This document shows, one piece after another, positions 9,744-19,911 of a stretch of 64,000 nt of DNA. The DNA is taken from positions 434,001 to 498,000 of the forward strand of contig NW_026570266.1 of assembly GCF_019649055.1 (NCBI RefSeq), written 5' to 3'. The first letter of the stretch is position 1, and every line of letters begins with the position of its first letter. Below the pieces are notes generated by a model. The model was not told the origin of the DNA. It saw nothing but the letters and a program-made list of their open reading frames with translations, and did not search any database. The position numbers were made by a program, and so were the translations under genes. The stretch comes from Paramacrobiotus metropolitanus. Taxonomy: Eukaryota; Tardigrada; Eutardigrada; Parachela; Macrobiotidae.

Positions 9744-10544
9744 AAGTCGGAACCCCAGTCAACATGACGGAAAAAGACCGACAGCTGTCTGCAGTGGACG
9801 AATTCGACTTGAAGGAACTTGTTTAGCCCTACATGGGCATGTTATTGCAGGTTAACCCTAGTCGACCACTAGCGGATAGGATGACCGACCTCGACAGAAG
9901 GTCGGATAACAACGTAACATACTGGATGGAAGTCGACTTGACACTTCCGCCGAAGAAACCCATGATCTCCGATCGGACCTTCGAGCCAGTTCGACTCGGA
10001 TTATTCCAAACTAGGCTCGCGGTAGCAGATTGAACGGTTGTAACCGACCACTTTTGAACGGAACTGCTGTACATGACGACCACACAGGCCGCATGACTTA
10101 CACACAGCTTTTTCCGACCTGGACTTTAGCAATTCGGAACATAGCCGAATTTCCCCTAGCCGCCGGTCGACTTACCGGTAGGCCAACCTTGGTCAAACCG
10201 ACCTCGGTTCTATTCCCCATTCAGAGAGGATGCCTCGGCATTTGCAACTGCAACAGTGCCTCTCTATCCCTGACGGACGGATACGAGTCGGAAGTAAGTG
10301 TTTAACCGTGCTTATCCGACCTCGGTGAATGTAACCGGTTACGACGGGTAACTCGGGAACCGATGCCCCGGACCCAACTTACCGGATGAAAGTGGACAGG
10401 AGACCCCGTGGAGACTCAACTGCCCCGTGGACGTCATCCTAGTCGGAATAGGACCCCCGGACAGATTTTTGCATTTTTCTTTAGCATTTCTCCTAACAAA
10501 CGGAATTGTATTTTTCTAGTTCGATCTCTTTAACAGATCTGTTT

Positions 10545-11353
10545 TGTAACCCCTTTTGCTCACTGGAATTGTGATTAAACTTTATTTCAGACTTTCTTTC
10601 GCGCTGCATACAACTTTCATTACATTTCTCTTTCACATTGTTCTCCGCTGCCAACAGAAGCAAGAAGCCAGCCAACAGAAGCATCACCGGTCCAACGAAA
10701 CGCCCGAGCGGCTTCCGGATTTCTCGGCCGTGAGTGGTTTCCACTCATGGGTCTGGAAGTGAAGAAGGGACGGTCAACCAGACACCGGACTCCCACTGCT
10801 AGGGGACGCGTACCAGCGACCCCACATTGGGTCCGACCGGAGAGCTGTGCGGTACTGGTGCGGTACCGAGTCGGAGTATCCTTCGCAGGAGCTCGGATTC
10901 CCGCCCAGAGGCATGTCAGAGGCGTACGACTGCGCCTGGTGCGTACGGTCCACACTGGACGTACTTGCACCATTGCTTGCCGTTATCGTCTCTCTCGCTG
11001 TACGTACGTGTGCTGCTGCACTGCACTCGTATCCGCTGAAGCGGATATACGCAGCGCATACCCTGAGCCACACTTGCTCTCTCGTTCCTCTCTCGCAGTA
11101 TGACTCAGCGTTCATACGCTCGCGTTGGATCGAGTCCAGTCTGCGCATCATCACACAGCTGATGGCACACACCACGTGCTTGCCGCGAGTTGCTTCTTTC
11201 ACGCCTTGACAGACGCTTAAGAATCCACTTCAGCATCACTTGCTGTTTAGCCATCAGTGCTTTTGTTCTTGCTTTCCCTGCTATTACGCAGCATTGTTCC
11301 TTTATTTTGTACAATAAAGCTCACTCGTGATCTCCTCGCGCTTGCCTGTTACA
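10545..11353 (+). repeat. Candidate 3' LTR
   Basis: The stretch opens with TGTAAC and closes with GTTACA, the inverted TG...CA ends expected of an LTR. It holds an AATAAA at 11313-11318 about 40 bases before the end, consistent with an R/U5 arrangement. The CGAC-rich internal composition ends about 85 bases upstream. Against it, there is no clear polypurine tract just before 10545, TGTAAC also occurs at about 10328 by chance, and the 5' LTR is outside the window. The middle part is moderately GC-rich with no ORF worth reporting. Confidence 0.35.
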
Positions 11354-11767
11354 GCGATTTAAAAAATAAATTAAAAATGTGGATTAGACTATTATTTGTT
11401 ACAATAAATCACGCGAAACGCACTGTCAGTTTAATCATTGATCTAGTATACAGTCCGTATATTAGCATAATGCGCTCAGTTCCCAAGAGCACATCACAAT
11501 ACAGAGCCGTATTTTGTCAACGAACGGCAGTACGAGTATTGAATGCTGGTCAGGCATTAATGGCTTGTCGACGTCGTTGACTACTGTACTGTCGAAGAGA
11601 AATAAACCGGCCCAAAAAGACTGAACTACCGACTAAAGACGCTGATTGTTTTAATGGGGTGCATCGTTAGCTTTCATGTCATAAATGTTGTACCGGAAAC
11701 CGGCTGCAAGTGCTGTTACAAAAAGTGCATTCGCGTAATACTACTTAAAATGATTCAAATTTAAACG
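11354..11767. other. Intergenic, nothing recognised
   Basis: AT-rich sequence between the candidate LTR end and the 3' end of the minus-strand LINE. I see no ORF, tRNA-like fold or repeat of note. Confidence 0.5.
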
Positions 11768-14171
11768 TTAAAAAAAACAGCCAAAATCGTTATTGCTATC
11801 AAAAATCCTAGGACGCATATTCAAGGTGCCCAAAACAGCAGCGGCATTTCCTTTCACTACAGCTAGACTTAATCTCTGCTTCAAAAATGCAGTAGAACGG
11901 GATTCCCCTGTCACGTCGCGAATCTTTCTGCCAGCGAAACGAATGAGCTCCATAAAATCCGAACCGAAAGTGCCAAAAGTTTCGACTGCCAGGGCGTAAA
12001 ACAGGTAACCCATCCTTTCCACCGTAAGCGTTACCATATGCGTCACTACCGGATGCACTCGCACTTGCCCGGACATGCGATGCGGCTACCGTGTCCCAGC
12101 ATGTAGCGTCCCATACCAGCGCCTTACCATCCCGTACCGGGACGAGAGTCATGCCGTCTGGCCGCGTGTTGTTTATGCCTGACAGTCCGAGAGGCTCGCT
12201 TTGACATGGATACCCCGCATGTTCCAAAGCCCGCTTTATTTCGGCATTTAGTTCCGTATGTCTAGACCATCTGCCTCTGCTGCTGGTACAAGAAAGACCG
12301 TGGTGGCCATTCGTCTCCACATGGCTTCCGCAGTTCACGCAATCGTGCTTTTCTACTACTGGAAGTCCGAAACGAAGTGCCACACCGATTCGTACTTCTT
12401 CATCCCGCAAAAACGTACGCAAATTTGGTGCAGGCAACGCATTCAGCCATGCGCCTGAGTCACGGTGTTGCGCAGCTAACAATACCGCTCGACTCGTTTC
12501 GTCGGTAATGGCCAGTCTCATTGACACCACTGCTTTATCGATCCATGGCCGATCCCATGCAAACTGGAATTTCCTTTGCTCTGTAACAGGGGGTTCACAG
12601 CCTGTCTCTTCCATCCAGCGTTGCACAATCGCATCGAGCGATTCCTCCGTAGCAGGGCGATAGATTGTTGAAACCAAAGAGATCACCGAGTACGCCGATG
12701 CCAAAAAGGCAGGAAACACTAGCGACTTGGCACTCCGTAGTCCCATTCCTCCGTCCCTGATAGGAAGCGTCATCTGGCTCCACTGTGCATCGTTCACGCG
12801 GATGTTCAGAATGGATTGCAAACCGGCACGAACGATCTTATCTATAGTTTCGGTCAATTCCACATGTTGATAAAATCTGCCTGTGCGGAACCCGTAGAGT
12901 AACTTCGGTATCAGCAAGCAGTTTTTCAGGAGATATAGACTGTAATGTGCTGGAATGATTTTAAGACGCGATATGAAGAATTCCAGTTGCTCACATTTAT
13001 TGCGCAGGAAAACGTCACATGCTTTTGCTGTCATTGGCGCACCAAGGAGTACAAATTCTTCTTCTTTCGTTACCACCATTTCGGGAAAAGCATCGAGCAC
13101 CAACTGAACAGCATGCAACCGATCCGCAGTGAATTGACCCACGGCGTAAACTTCGCATTTACTCAGATTGAGTTCTAGTCCCATTCTAAAACCACGTGCA
13201 ATGATTAAACGAATGGCTGCGATGACTGTTTCTGCGTATCCTGCTAAGGTGACATCATCCAAGAAGCCCACTGCTATATCGCAGCTTAAATTTTCGAATA
13301 GAGGCAGCGTTCCAAGACAATAACCGAAAGGGCCGGCCGGATCACCTTGCTGTACGCCGGTATCTGATGACAACTGGATCTTGCCGCACGAGAGATATGA
13401 GGCATAACGATAGGACTGCCAAAAATAGTGGAAGTATGCAGGGAATTTATCACGCACTGCTGTCAATAACACATCCCGGCGCAGAGTGTTAAAGGCATTC
13501 CTAAAATCCAGTTTCACAATAACTCGTGCGTCTGCATGGGTAGCTTCAAAATAACTTCTGACAGCATGGGCGGCCGCTTCGGCACCTCCTCTTACGCCGA
13601 ACCCAAGTTGCACAGGGGAGAACATTCCGGCTGCTTCTTCAGCGCACCTCTTGCTGGCGATCTTGGATACCAGCCTGCGTAACGTCTCCCCTACAGCGAT
13701 CGGTCTCACGCCTCCGTCTTTTTTTCCCAGCGGGATTAAATTGGCACCAAAAAAATATGGTCGGATATCTTCAGGAATGTCTGTCTTGAGTACCAGATTT
13801 GTCAGATCGGTGAGGGCGACACAGAGATCACTTTGTTGATCATCCTTACGATTCAGAAGATCCTTTAAATGCTGCGGGCGGAGGCCGAAAACTCCTGCTG
13901 CTGATCCAGTAGGGAAGCTGAAAACAGCATTCATCACCTCGGCGGGAGAGACTGTTGGTGGCAAAACGTAATTATCAGGCTCTGGTGGGAAACGGCAGTC
14001 ATCGGGTGGAGTATATATAGTACTAATTTGGAGTAGAGAATTATGTTTTCTCAGGCTATCCAGTTGGCTATATTTTACACAGGGGAATATGCTAAGATTT
14101 CGAGTTACGAAAATTAACAGAAATGCGTTACAAAGCATATCGTTGCGGTTACCCCTATGTACAGTCTGCAC
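11768..14171 (-). pseudogene. Non-LTR retrotransposon reverse transcriptase with C-terminal restriction-like endonuclease
   Basis: A 787-codon minus-strand frame (14171 to 11808) has RT motifs in order: LIPLGKKDGGVRPIAVG, VKLDFRNAFNTL, QQGDPAGP and the catalytic FLDD at about residues 313-316. After a thumb region comes CVNCGSHVETNGHHGLSC, a Cys/His zinc-knuckle-like motif. Next is TRPDGMTL...ALVWDATCWDT, the RPDG/D-x-T pattern of the restriction-like endonuclease used by R2/NeSL/CRE-type elements. The reading frame shifts near 12010-12076; the conserved end (VETFG..FLKQRLSLAVVKGNAAAVLGT) is in the 11768-12076 frame. Sequence upstream of about residue 48 is not RT-like, so the copy is 5'-truncated near 14.04 kb. 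A more degraded relative lies at about 35 kb. Confidence 0.85.
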
Positions 14172-14360
14172 AGCGTTTGCATTTCACAATACCCACAAAA
14201 TCTTTGCGCATGCTTTTGGAAGTTTAAGAAACCTGCGCCCTCCTGGGGGGTGTCCCCTCACTCCATCCCCAGGGGGGCGTCAATCTTTAAAATTCCACTA
14301 TTTTAGGCTCTGAAGCTATACGTACGTAATACGCAAAATAGCAGACGAACAGCCAACACC

Positions 14361-15029
14361 TTATTCTTTGTGGAAAATTAAATGTGCCAGTCGGTCATCC
14401 TCCACCTTCACGAAAAATCGATCCGAACAAGGACGAAACGGATCGTGGGTATATCCAGCAGCTGTAAACACTAGCTGAACAAATCGCACAATCTCGTGCT
14501 CTCTGAGCTTCGGGATGAGGCGGATGTGATGTGATTGAAGAGTCAGTCTGCCAAAGTTCTCGTGGAATCGTCCATACAGTGGTGGCTGCTCCGTCGGCAG
14601 CTGTATAACAACTTGCCACGCATGTGCAACCTGTCTGATTTCGTGGTCTCTACTGCCATTATAAGCCACCATCATGCATGGTGGCCTTTGTGATGCACAG
14701 GCGAGACAATCAGGTTTTATTTGCAGCATTCGGGCAGGACGGAAAATGTACGGTCCATCAGCACTGCTGCGTACAGCAACGAATACATTGCCCGGTCTCC
14801 AGGGTGGCTTGTAGTAAACATGCTGCCACACATTTGAGGAACTGATCCAAGCAGGCGCTACAGCGGAACAATCATAATCGACGTAAACGTTATCGCCGTC
14901 CACATCCTGAGCGTACGCCAGCATCCACACGTTATCACCACGATTAATCAGCACAGTGTTTCCATAGTTCACGTGATGATCGTTACGCTTACCGTAGGAG
15001 AAATATCCATTATTTTGGGAAGATTGCAA
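14361..15029 (-). pseudogene. Truncated paralogue of the F-box gene (first-exon part only)
   Basis: This 222-codon frame aligns along its length with exon 1 of the gene at 19912-22056: GYFSYGKRNDHHVNYGNTV matches DYFTCGKRNNHHANFGNTV, and AYAQDVDGDNVYVDYDCSA matches AYVQDVDGDNLYVDYDCSA. It stops after DRLAHLIFHKE, about 45 residues before the parent exon ends. I find no match to the later exons, including the F-box, before the LINE at 14.17 kb. The 5' flank is also homologous to the parent's, so this is a DNA duplication and not a retrocopy. It may be a truncated pseudogene, or encode only the barrel-like module. Confidence 0.65.
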
Positions 15030-15460
15030 TTCTGCGCTAAGAACTTTTCTGCTAACTTTTCGACCGGCTTAGCGTTTGCCGCACAAATAGAGTGAGCAAG
15101 TGGACAACCGCTGCGATCAATTATTCCCCTTTATATTGCAGTTCGTTTGGTTTGCGCTGATATCCGGGAGTAAGACCTACAATCGCTGACCTGACCTACA
15201 CAATATTTGAATTGTTTTTACCTTGTGCATGTACATGTCCGTGAACCGTGACGAAATTTCGAGCTCCAAATAGCGCACTATTGTGCTATATTATATCGTT
15301 GTCTTTCTATGAGTGCGGCAACGCTCATTAAAGCCATCCGGATTTAAAAAAATGAAGTGTAATAATGAGGAACATAACTCTTTAAACTATAAAGAATACC
15401 TATTACTCAATATCCATCTGTATTTTATTGTTGTAACCATCAGAAACATGGAAAACAATC
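15030..15460 (-). promoter_or_regulatory. Duplicated 5' flank of the F-box gene family
   Basis: Read on the minus strand, this flank matches the flank at 22057-22290. Shared blocks include a CATTATT-TGGGAA segment at the start, CTGCTAAC..TTCG next to it, and a GATATCCGGGAG...GTGACCT-type block (15157-15194 against 22237-22270). A third copy of the last block is at 15750-15783. Conservation in non-coding DNA next to both gene copies suggests promoter sequence carried along in the duplication. Confidence 0.45.
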
Positions 15461-15570
15461 CAAGGGCAATTCAATTTGATGACAATTCGACGATATCCGC
15501 GTGGCACGCCACGATTACGTCCAAATAAACGTCTAAACACCAACCCGTAATATTAATAGCTAACGGGATC
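15459..15570. repeat. Duplicated segment matching the 3' flank of the PIN gene
   Basis: About 85 bases from ATCCAAGGGCAATTC through CCAAATAAACGTC match 23717-23796, just beyond the stop of the minus-strand PIN gene, with a further weak match (TAGCTAAC) into its last codons. This places a remnant of the PIN locus beside the truncated F-box paralogue, in the same order as at the intact locus. Confidence 0.65.
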
Positions 15571-15624
15571 TGCTCAACTTATAGGATTAATCAGTGAGCA
15601 ACTGCCAGCCCATCGTACGACCCA

Positions 15625-15695
15625 GAAAACGGGATACGGGACTCAGGATATGAGATACGGGAGTCATTTAGGATACGGGAGTACGGATATGGGAG
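15625..15695. repeat. Degenerate minisatellite, GATACGGGAGT-like units
   Basis: Five or six imperfect copies of a roughly 12-base unit occur in a row (GGGATACGGGAC, GGATATGAGATACGGGAGTC, GGATACGGGAGTAC, GGATATGGGAGTC). No coding frame runs through them. Confidence 0.6.
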
Positions 15696-15789
15696 TCAGT
15701 TTATATTACGACCGTATTGCAGTCTGATTTAAACACGTGGCTGTGTGGTACTGATATCTGGGAGCAAAGCTGGAATCTGTGACCCTAGA

Positions 15790-16685
15790 GGTTGGGGTAT
15801 ATGCATGATGCATCCCCTTTTCGTACGTGTGTTATTACGTTATGTCATTATTATGTAATTATTATTTTTTTTGATTTGGCGTCTTCGGCGAGTGAATTTA
15901 CAGTTTACCGTAACCGCTGTAATTTTCAATTTTGGCAAGAATTTTACTTTAGGAATTCATTCACCATTTCGTAGCTGTGTTTTAATCAGTAAGTTCCGCT
16001 GTTCGCTCGCACGGTGTATGCGCGATTCTTCGGCCAGGAGACTCCATTACCAGCTCAATTCATACATGCCGCGATATCCTTTGCAAGAACTTTAAGGGTC
16101 ATTGGGAACAAACCATTCCTCATGAGGTTGAAATTTAAATGGCAGTTCCGTGCTGGCGCCCAGTAGATGCAGCATGAACCGGCTAAGATGCAGTGCGTCG
16201 AAATCACGTAGGTCCGCAGTTTGCCAGTACTCGTTGCTGATTACTCCATCGCCGAATGAATGGCTGCAAAGGGTTAGATAATATTACTCAATGTGGTTAT
16301 AAACGCGAAATAAAATTAATGTGTAAAAATGCTTTGTACGGTACGTTGAGTTCAGTCGTGGGACTCACAAACCGGTTTATTAACCTTATCTTAGAAATTA
16401 TTGTGGTGTGTCTTTTAGAATACTAACCATATTTCTAGCTGCCTAATTTCGTGGCGCTCGTGGCTGCCTTATGGCTACTAACAACAAGATACAGTACCGT
16501 AGTAATGCTCAGAGTATTTTGGGAACTGGTCCATCTCACGTTAACTGGAATAGTTTCTTCATCTAGGTCGTGCGAACACTAGGCGCTGCCTTTTGCAAAA
16601 CATACTGATTAAAGTTATTTGATAGGTACAGTAAATAAATCCAAAAAGCAATGCAGTCTATTGGAGTGGAAAGTCTGCGCGTTAG
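15790..16685. other. Intergenic, nothing recognised
   Basis: AT-rich sequence with short random ORFs only. It adjoins the 3' tail of the LINE at 16686. Confidence 0.5.
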
Positions 16686-16779
16686 TTATTATTATTATTA
16701 TTATTACATCAGGAGCAGACAACCCGCTAAACGGGACTTCAACGTCTGGTCGGCACAACACTAAACAAAATAACAATTT

Positions 16780-18234
16780 CTAAGACAGATCAACTGTTCG
16801 GAGAGCAAATTTGAAAAATCCCACACCATCAACACTGAGTATATGCAAGTTAACTTTTTGTATGCGCTCAAAGATGTTCTTTAGTCGCATGGCCAGCGTG
16901 CCTTCTCCGATCTTCTTCTTCGCTCTGGCAGCAATTCTCGTTGGGTTCCGCAGGTTGTACCGCATTCCGAAATCCGTGAAGTCGATCATCTCGACCATGT
17001 ACCTCGGCGGATGGTATGCTTCGTGGTTGTAGATCTTATACAACCAAACCGCTTCCGACTGCTTCCAACGGTCGTACACCGGCAGGATGCGCAGTTTCTG
17101 ATACAGCTCGGGTGTAACCCGCTCCTTGTAATCAGAAATCGCCCGCAGTGCTTTCCGCTGTGCCCTGTCTATCTCGTCGCGTAAAGCCGAAGATGCCGGC
17201 GACCACGTACCTGACCCGTAGTCAAGGTGTGGCTGTACACAGGCATGGTAAAGGCTCCTACGCTGAGGCAGATCCAGGCCGTCTTTCGCGCGGTTGATCA
17301 TTGCGATGCCGTAGTTGACTTTCCGCAGTACGTGATCGTAATGCACACTCCACTTCAGGTTGCGGTCAATGTAAACGCCAAGATACTTGACCGACTGTTC
17401 CGCTTCCATCTGATAACCGTTGATCGTTACAGCAGGAGAGTGCTGGCTGTTCTTTGCGTCCGAGCAGATGTACATTAGCTTGCACTTCTTCTCGTTAATG
17501 CACAAGGTGTTGTCTGCAAGCCAAGCCGTCACGTTGCTAATTTCAACAGTCAGTTTCGCTGCTGCTTCTGTTTTGGTGGCACCGCATCCGAACAGTATGG
17601 TGTCATCTGCAAAACATTCTGCGTCGCTTCCGTTAGTCATGTCGTTCGTATAAACCGTATACAGTACAGGCGCCATCAGCGTCCCTTGCGGAACTCCCGA
17701 CCGCACTGGAAGCCACTCAGACACACGCGCGGTTACTTTCACTCTCTGCTTCCGACTGGTTAAGTAACCATGAAACCACTTCAACACGTTGCCTTCGATT
17801 CCGATCGTTCTTAGTTTTTCGAGGAGTTTGGCATGGGAAACCGAATCAAACGCCTTTTTCAGGTCAAGGAGACATATAGCAGTGACATGCCCGTTATCGA
17901 TTGCTTTTCGCCATCTCTCCGAAACTTTAAGGAGCAGTGTTTCACAGGAGTGTCCTTCTCTAAATCCAGACTGCTTGTCGGAAAGGATGTTGTTTTTTTT
18001 CAGAGCGGTCACCAACTGATTCTGCACTACCTTCTCAAAAGTTTTGGAGAGATTGCATACGAGGGATATGGGGCGATAGTCATCTGACTGTTGGGCATTG
18101 GCTTGCTTTGGTATTGCCACTACATCGGCACTTTTGAAAATATCAGGATATACTCCGGACTTCAGCGAAGTCACGTCAACGGTTTCGTTAAATACTTGCG
18201 GATTCCACCGAGGATTTTTGCAGGTATACCACAT
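16780..18234 (-). pseudogene. LINE reverse transcriptase segment
   Basis: A 484-codon frame with the usual RT order: VVAIPKQANAQQSDDYRPISLVCNLSKTFEKV, QSGFREGHSCETLLL, CLLDLKKAFDSVSHAKLL, GVPQGTLMAPVLY, the catalytic FADDT, and VKYLGVYIDRNLKWSVH. A C-terminal region (RSLYHACVQPHLDYGSGTW) is typical of Jockey/CR1/I-group LINEs. The frame joins the linker ORF to its right only through a frameshift near 18205-18215, next to the conserved KKSAGPCGIPAKIL motif. Confidence 0.88.
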
Positions 18235-18776
18235 GGTCCAGCGCTTTTTTTTCGTTTGGCCATCTTCTGCAACTCGAAAGAAACGACATCCTCGGTGACT
18301 TCTTCAAATCTGCAAAGCAAAGGGTTAGTACTGCCACCGCCCGAAGGGGTGGGTGGCGTAGCGTGTTCATTGCCATGCAGTCCTTGTGCTACAAAGTGCG
18401 CATTCAGTAAATTCGGATCCAGTGCTGGCTCTTCCGTTTGTTTTCTCTTCCGAAGTAATTTTCCAAGCTCGCGCCAAATCACTTCTCCAGCATCCCGGTT
18501 GTGTTGGAAGAATTTCCGTTTTTCGTCGATAATAGCAAAGCGGACTTGTTTTTTCAGTGCGTGAAAATGATCGTCATACTGCGTGTATTCGGGTTGCTCA
18601 CGGAACTGGCACCGAAGGCGGTAGGCTTGATTCTTTTCTTTAATTAGGTTTTTTAACGACATGCTCATCCAGGGTGGATCATCCTGGCGGACTCTTCGGG
18701 ATCTTAGGGGATAGCACTCTTCAACGATCTGGTTCAATTCATTCACATAATTTGTTATAAAATCTTCGATGGGGAT
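18235..18776 (-). pseudogene. LINE linker between endonuclease and RT
   Basis: The minus-strand ORF 18746-18171 encodes the spacer of the LINE polyprotein (DDPPWMSMSLKNLIKEKNQAYRL through KKSAGPCGIPAKIL). It is in the same frame as the endonuclease ORF and separated from it only by the stop at 18777-18779. The W-x-x-x-x-L..L.+.K..AY+ pattern is common before the RT in APE-type LINEs. Confidence 0.75.
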
Positions 18777-19538
18777 TTATTCGTCATACACGCTAAACTT
18801 CTCTGAAACTACATGAACGCGCTGGTGGAACACTTCCTCTGGTGTATGCTTCCACAATCGGAACGTAATCGTTTTATGTATAGGACTTGCTGATTTGTAG
18901 GACGCAACTGTTCTGCATAGTCTGTGATCTGAAAAGCACACGTCCTCGGCTGGCAAAGAGGAATAACTTTGTGCTGGTGAACACAGCATCACGTCAATCT
19001 TCTTGGCACTGTGCATTAATGTACCATCTTTCTTCCGAGTTCGACAAGCTATCCTGGTATATCCCGCTACCGTATCGATCAACGCATGATTGTTCAATAA
19101 ACCGCGATAATAGCGAAAATAGGGAGAAGACTGTACTGAGACGTCAATGTTAATATCGCCACATACCACATGATCAATACCAGGATACTTAAGCAACATT
19201 TCGTCCACATGGTTAAAAAGAAATTCAGTATCAATGGCGCTGGCATCAGGGGCTCTGTACAAGATTCCAAGTAGCACCTTTCGCTGTCCTATCTGGAGGA
19301 GAACCCACAAGCTTTCACAACGCCCGCACGTTTCAGTTCTGCGAACCTCTTGACATGGGATATGAGCAGGACAATACAGTAGCAGGCCACCCCCCCTTGT
19401 TTTACCCGATGCTTTCGTGCGGTCCTTACGAAACAGTTGGTAGTTAGCAAAGGTGTAGAGCTGATCCGGATCATTATCAGACAGATGAGATTCCGAAAGA
19501 CATAAAATTTTAGACTGATTATCCTGATTAAGTAGCAA
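18777..19538 (-). pseudogene. LINE apurinic-type endonuclease (EEP fold) segment
   Basis: The frame encodes an exonuclease-endonuclease-phosphatase domain: LCLSESHLSDND (catalytic Glu), LLGILYRAPDA, VVCGDINIDVS (GDxNxD) and CFSDHRLC (SDH). The catalytic residues look intact. It nicks the target for target-primed reverse transcription. In this copy the frame ends at a TAA where related elements would continue into the linker. Confidence 0.85.
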
Positions 19539-19640
19539 CTGATGGAGTAGGTCGACTTTAGCATAAGATAGTCCCTGGACGTTTAAATGATGAAAAACAA
19601 CGGTCGAGAGCCTACACTGTTTCTTATTCCCAATAGTGCG

Positions 19641-19911
19641 AAAGCGTACTCAAATACAGCAACTAACCACGGAAAAGATGCAGAAAAACTTTACCTACAT
19701 TTTGGTACAAAAAAACTTAAGAATTATTCCATGTTTGCGAAACTAAATCAATAACTTTATGCTGGCTCGACGGAGCTAAATTTAGCCCGCCAGCCAGCCT
19801 AATACTGCGGTAGTGGCACTCGTTTGTCACCGGTAGAAAGGCTAATAGTCGAAGGAGAAGCATCCACCTTCCTGCCGGGCTAATACGAGCTAATAAAGGA
19901 TTACCAATGAT
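19641..19911. other. Intergenic between LINE and F-box gene
   Basis: About 270 AT-rich bases with no feature I can support. Confidence 0.4.

Larger units (their letters stand above)
7697..10460 (+). other. Hairpin-rich non-coding tail of the LTR element
   Basis: About 2.8 kb without a supported coding frame but with the same CGAC/GTCG composition as pol. It is filled with short inverted repeats whose stems are CGAC, CCGAC or CGACC paired with GTCG or GGTCG, and whose loops are mostly five bases (AGAAA, ACACA, AACAA, CACAA). Short open frames here (for example 9139-9372 and 9506-9826) are repetitive in composition and have no recognisable domain. The region may be an expanded untranslated structure of the element; it is too long to be a normal 3' leader or polypurine-tract region. 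Confidence 0.6.
1..11353 (+). mobile_element. Ty3/gypsy-type LTR retrotransposon, 3' part (left end outside window)
   Basis: The order RT, RNase H, then integrase in one coding block is diagnostic of Ty3/gypsy (Metaviridae-type) elements. The first base of the window is already inside an open frame, so the 5' LTR, gag and protease (if present) lie to the left. The element has a base composition unlike its surroundings, with extreme use of CGA, GAC, TCG and GTC triplets and low A+T; this stops near 10460. After pol come three further ORFs (to 7696), a hairpin-rich non-coding tail (7697 to about 10460) and a candidate 3' LTR. The right boundary at 11353 is an inference from a TGTAAC...GTTACA pair and cannot be tested without the 5' LTR. 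Several reading-frame breaks in pol indicate a dead copy or homopolymer errors in the assembly. Confidence 0.85.
16686..19640 (-). mobile_element. Non-LTR retrotransposon (APE-type LINE), minus strand, nearly full ORF2
   Basis: On the minus strand the element reads endonuclease, linker, reverse transcriptase, short 3' UTR, then a (TAA)n-type tail at about 16686-16707 (six TTA units on the plus strand). The 3' microsatellite tail marks the 3' end of the insertion. The endonuclease frame is open upstream to about 19.6 kb (FHHLNVQGLSYAK). No ORF1 is visible, so the 5' end is truncated. Two breaks inactivate it: an in-frame stop at 18777-18779 and a frameshift near 18205-18215. Confidence 0.85.

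Noticed and set aside
9139-9826. Short ORFs (77-106 codons) in the hairpin-rich tail as genes
   Set aside because: They consist of the repeated CGAC/GTCG words, occur in several frames and strands, and lack any domain.
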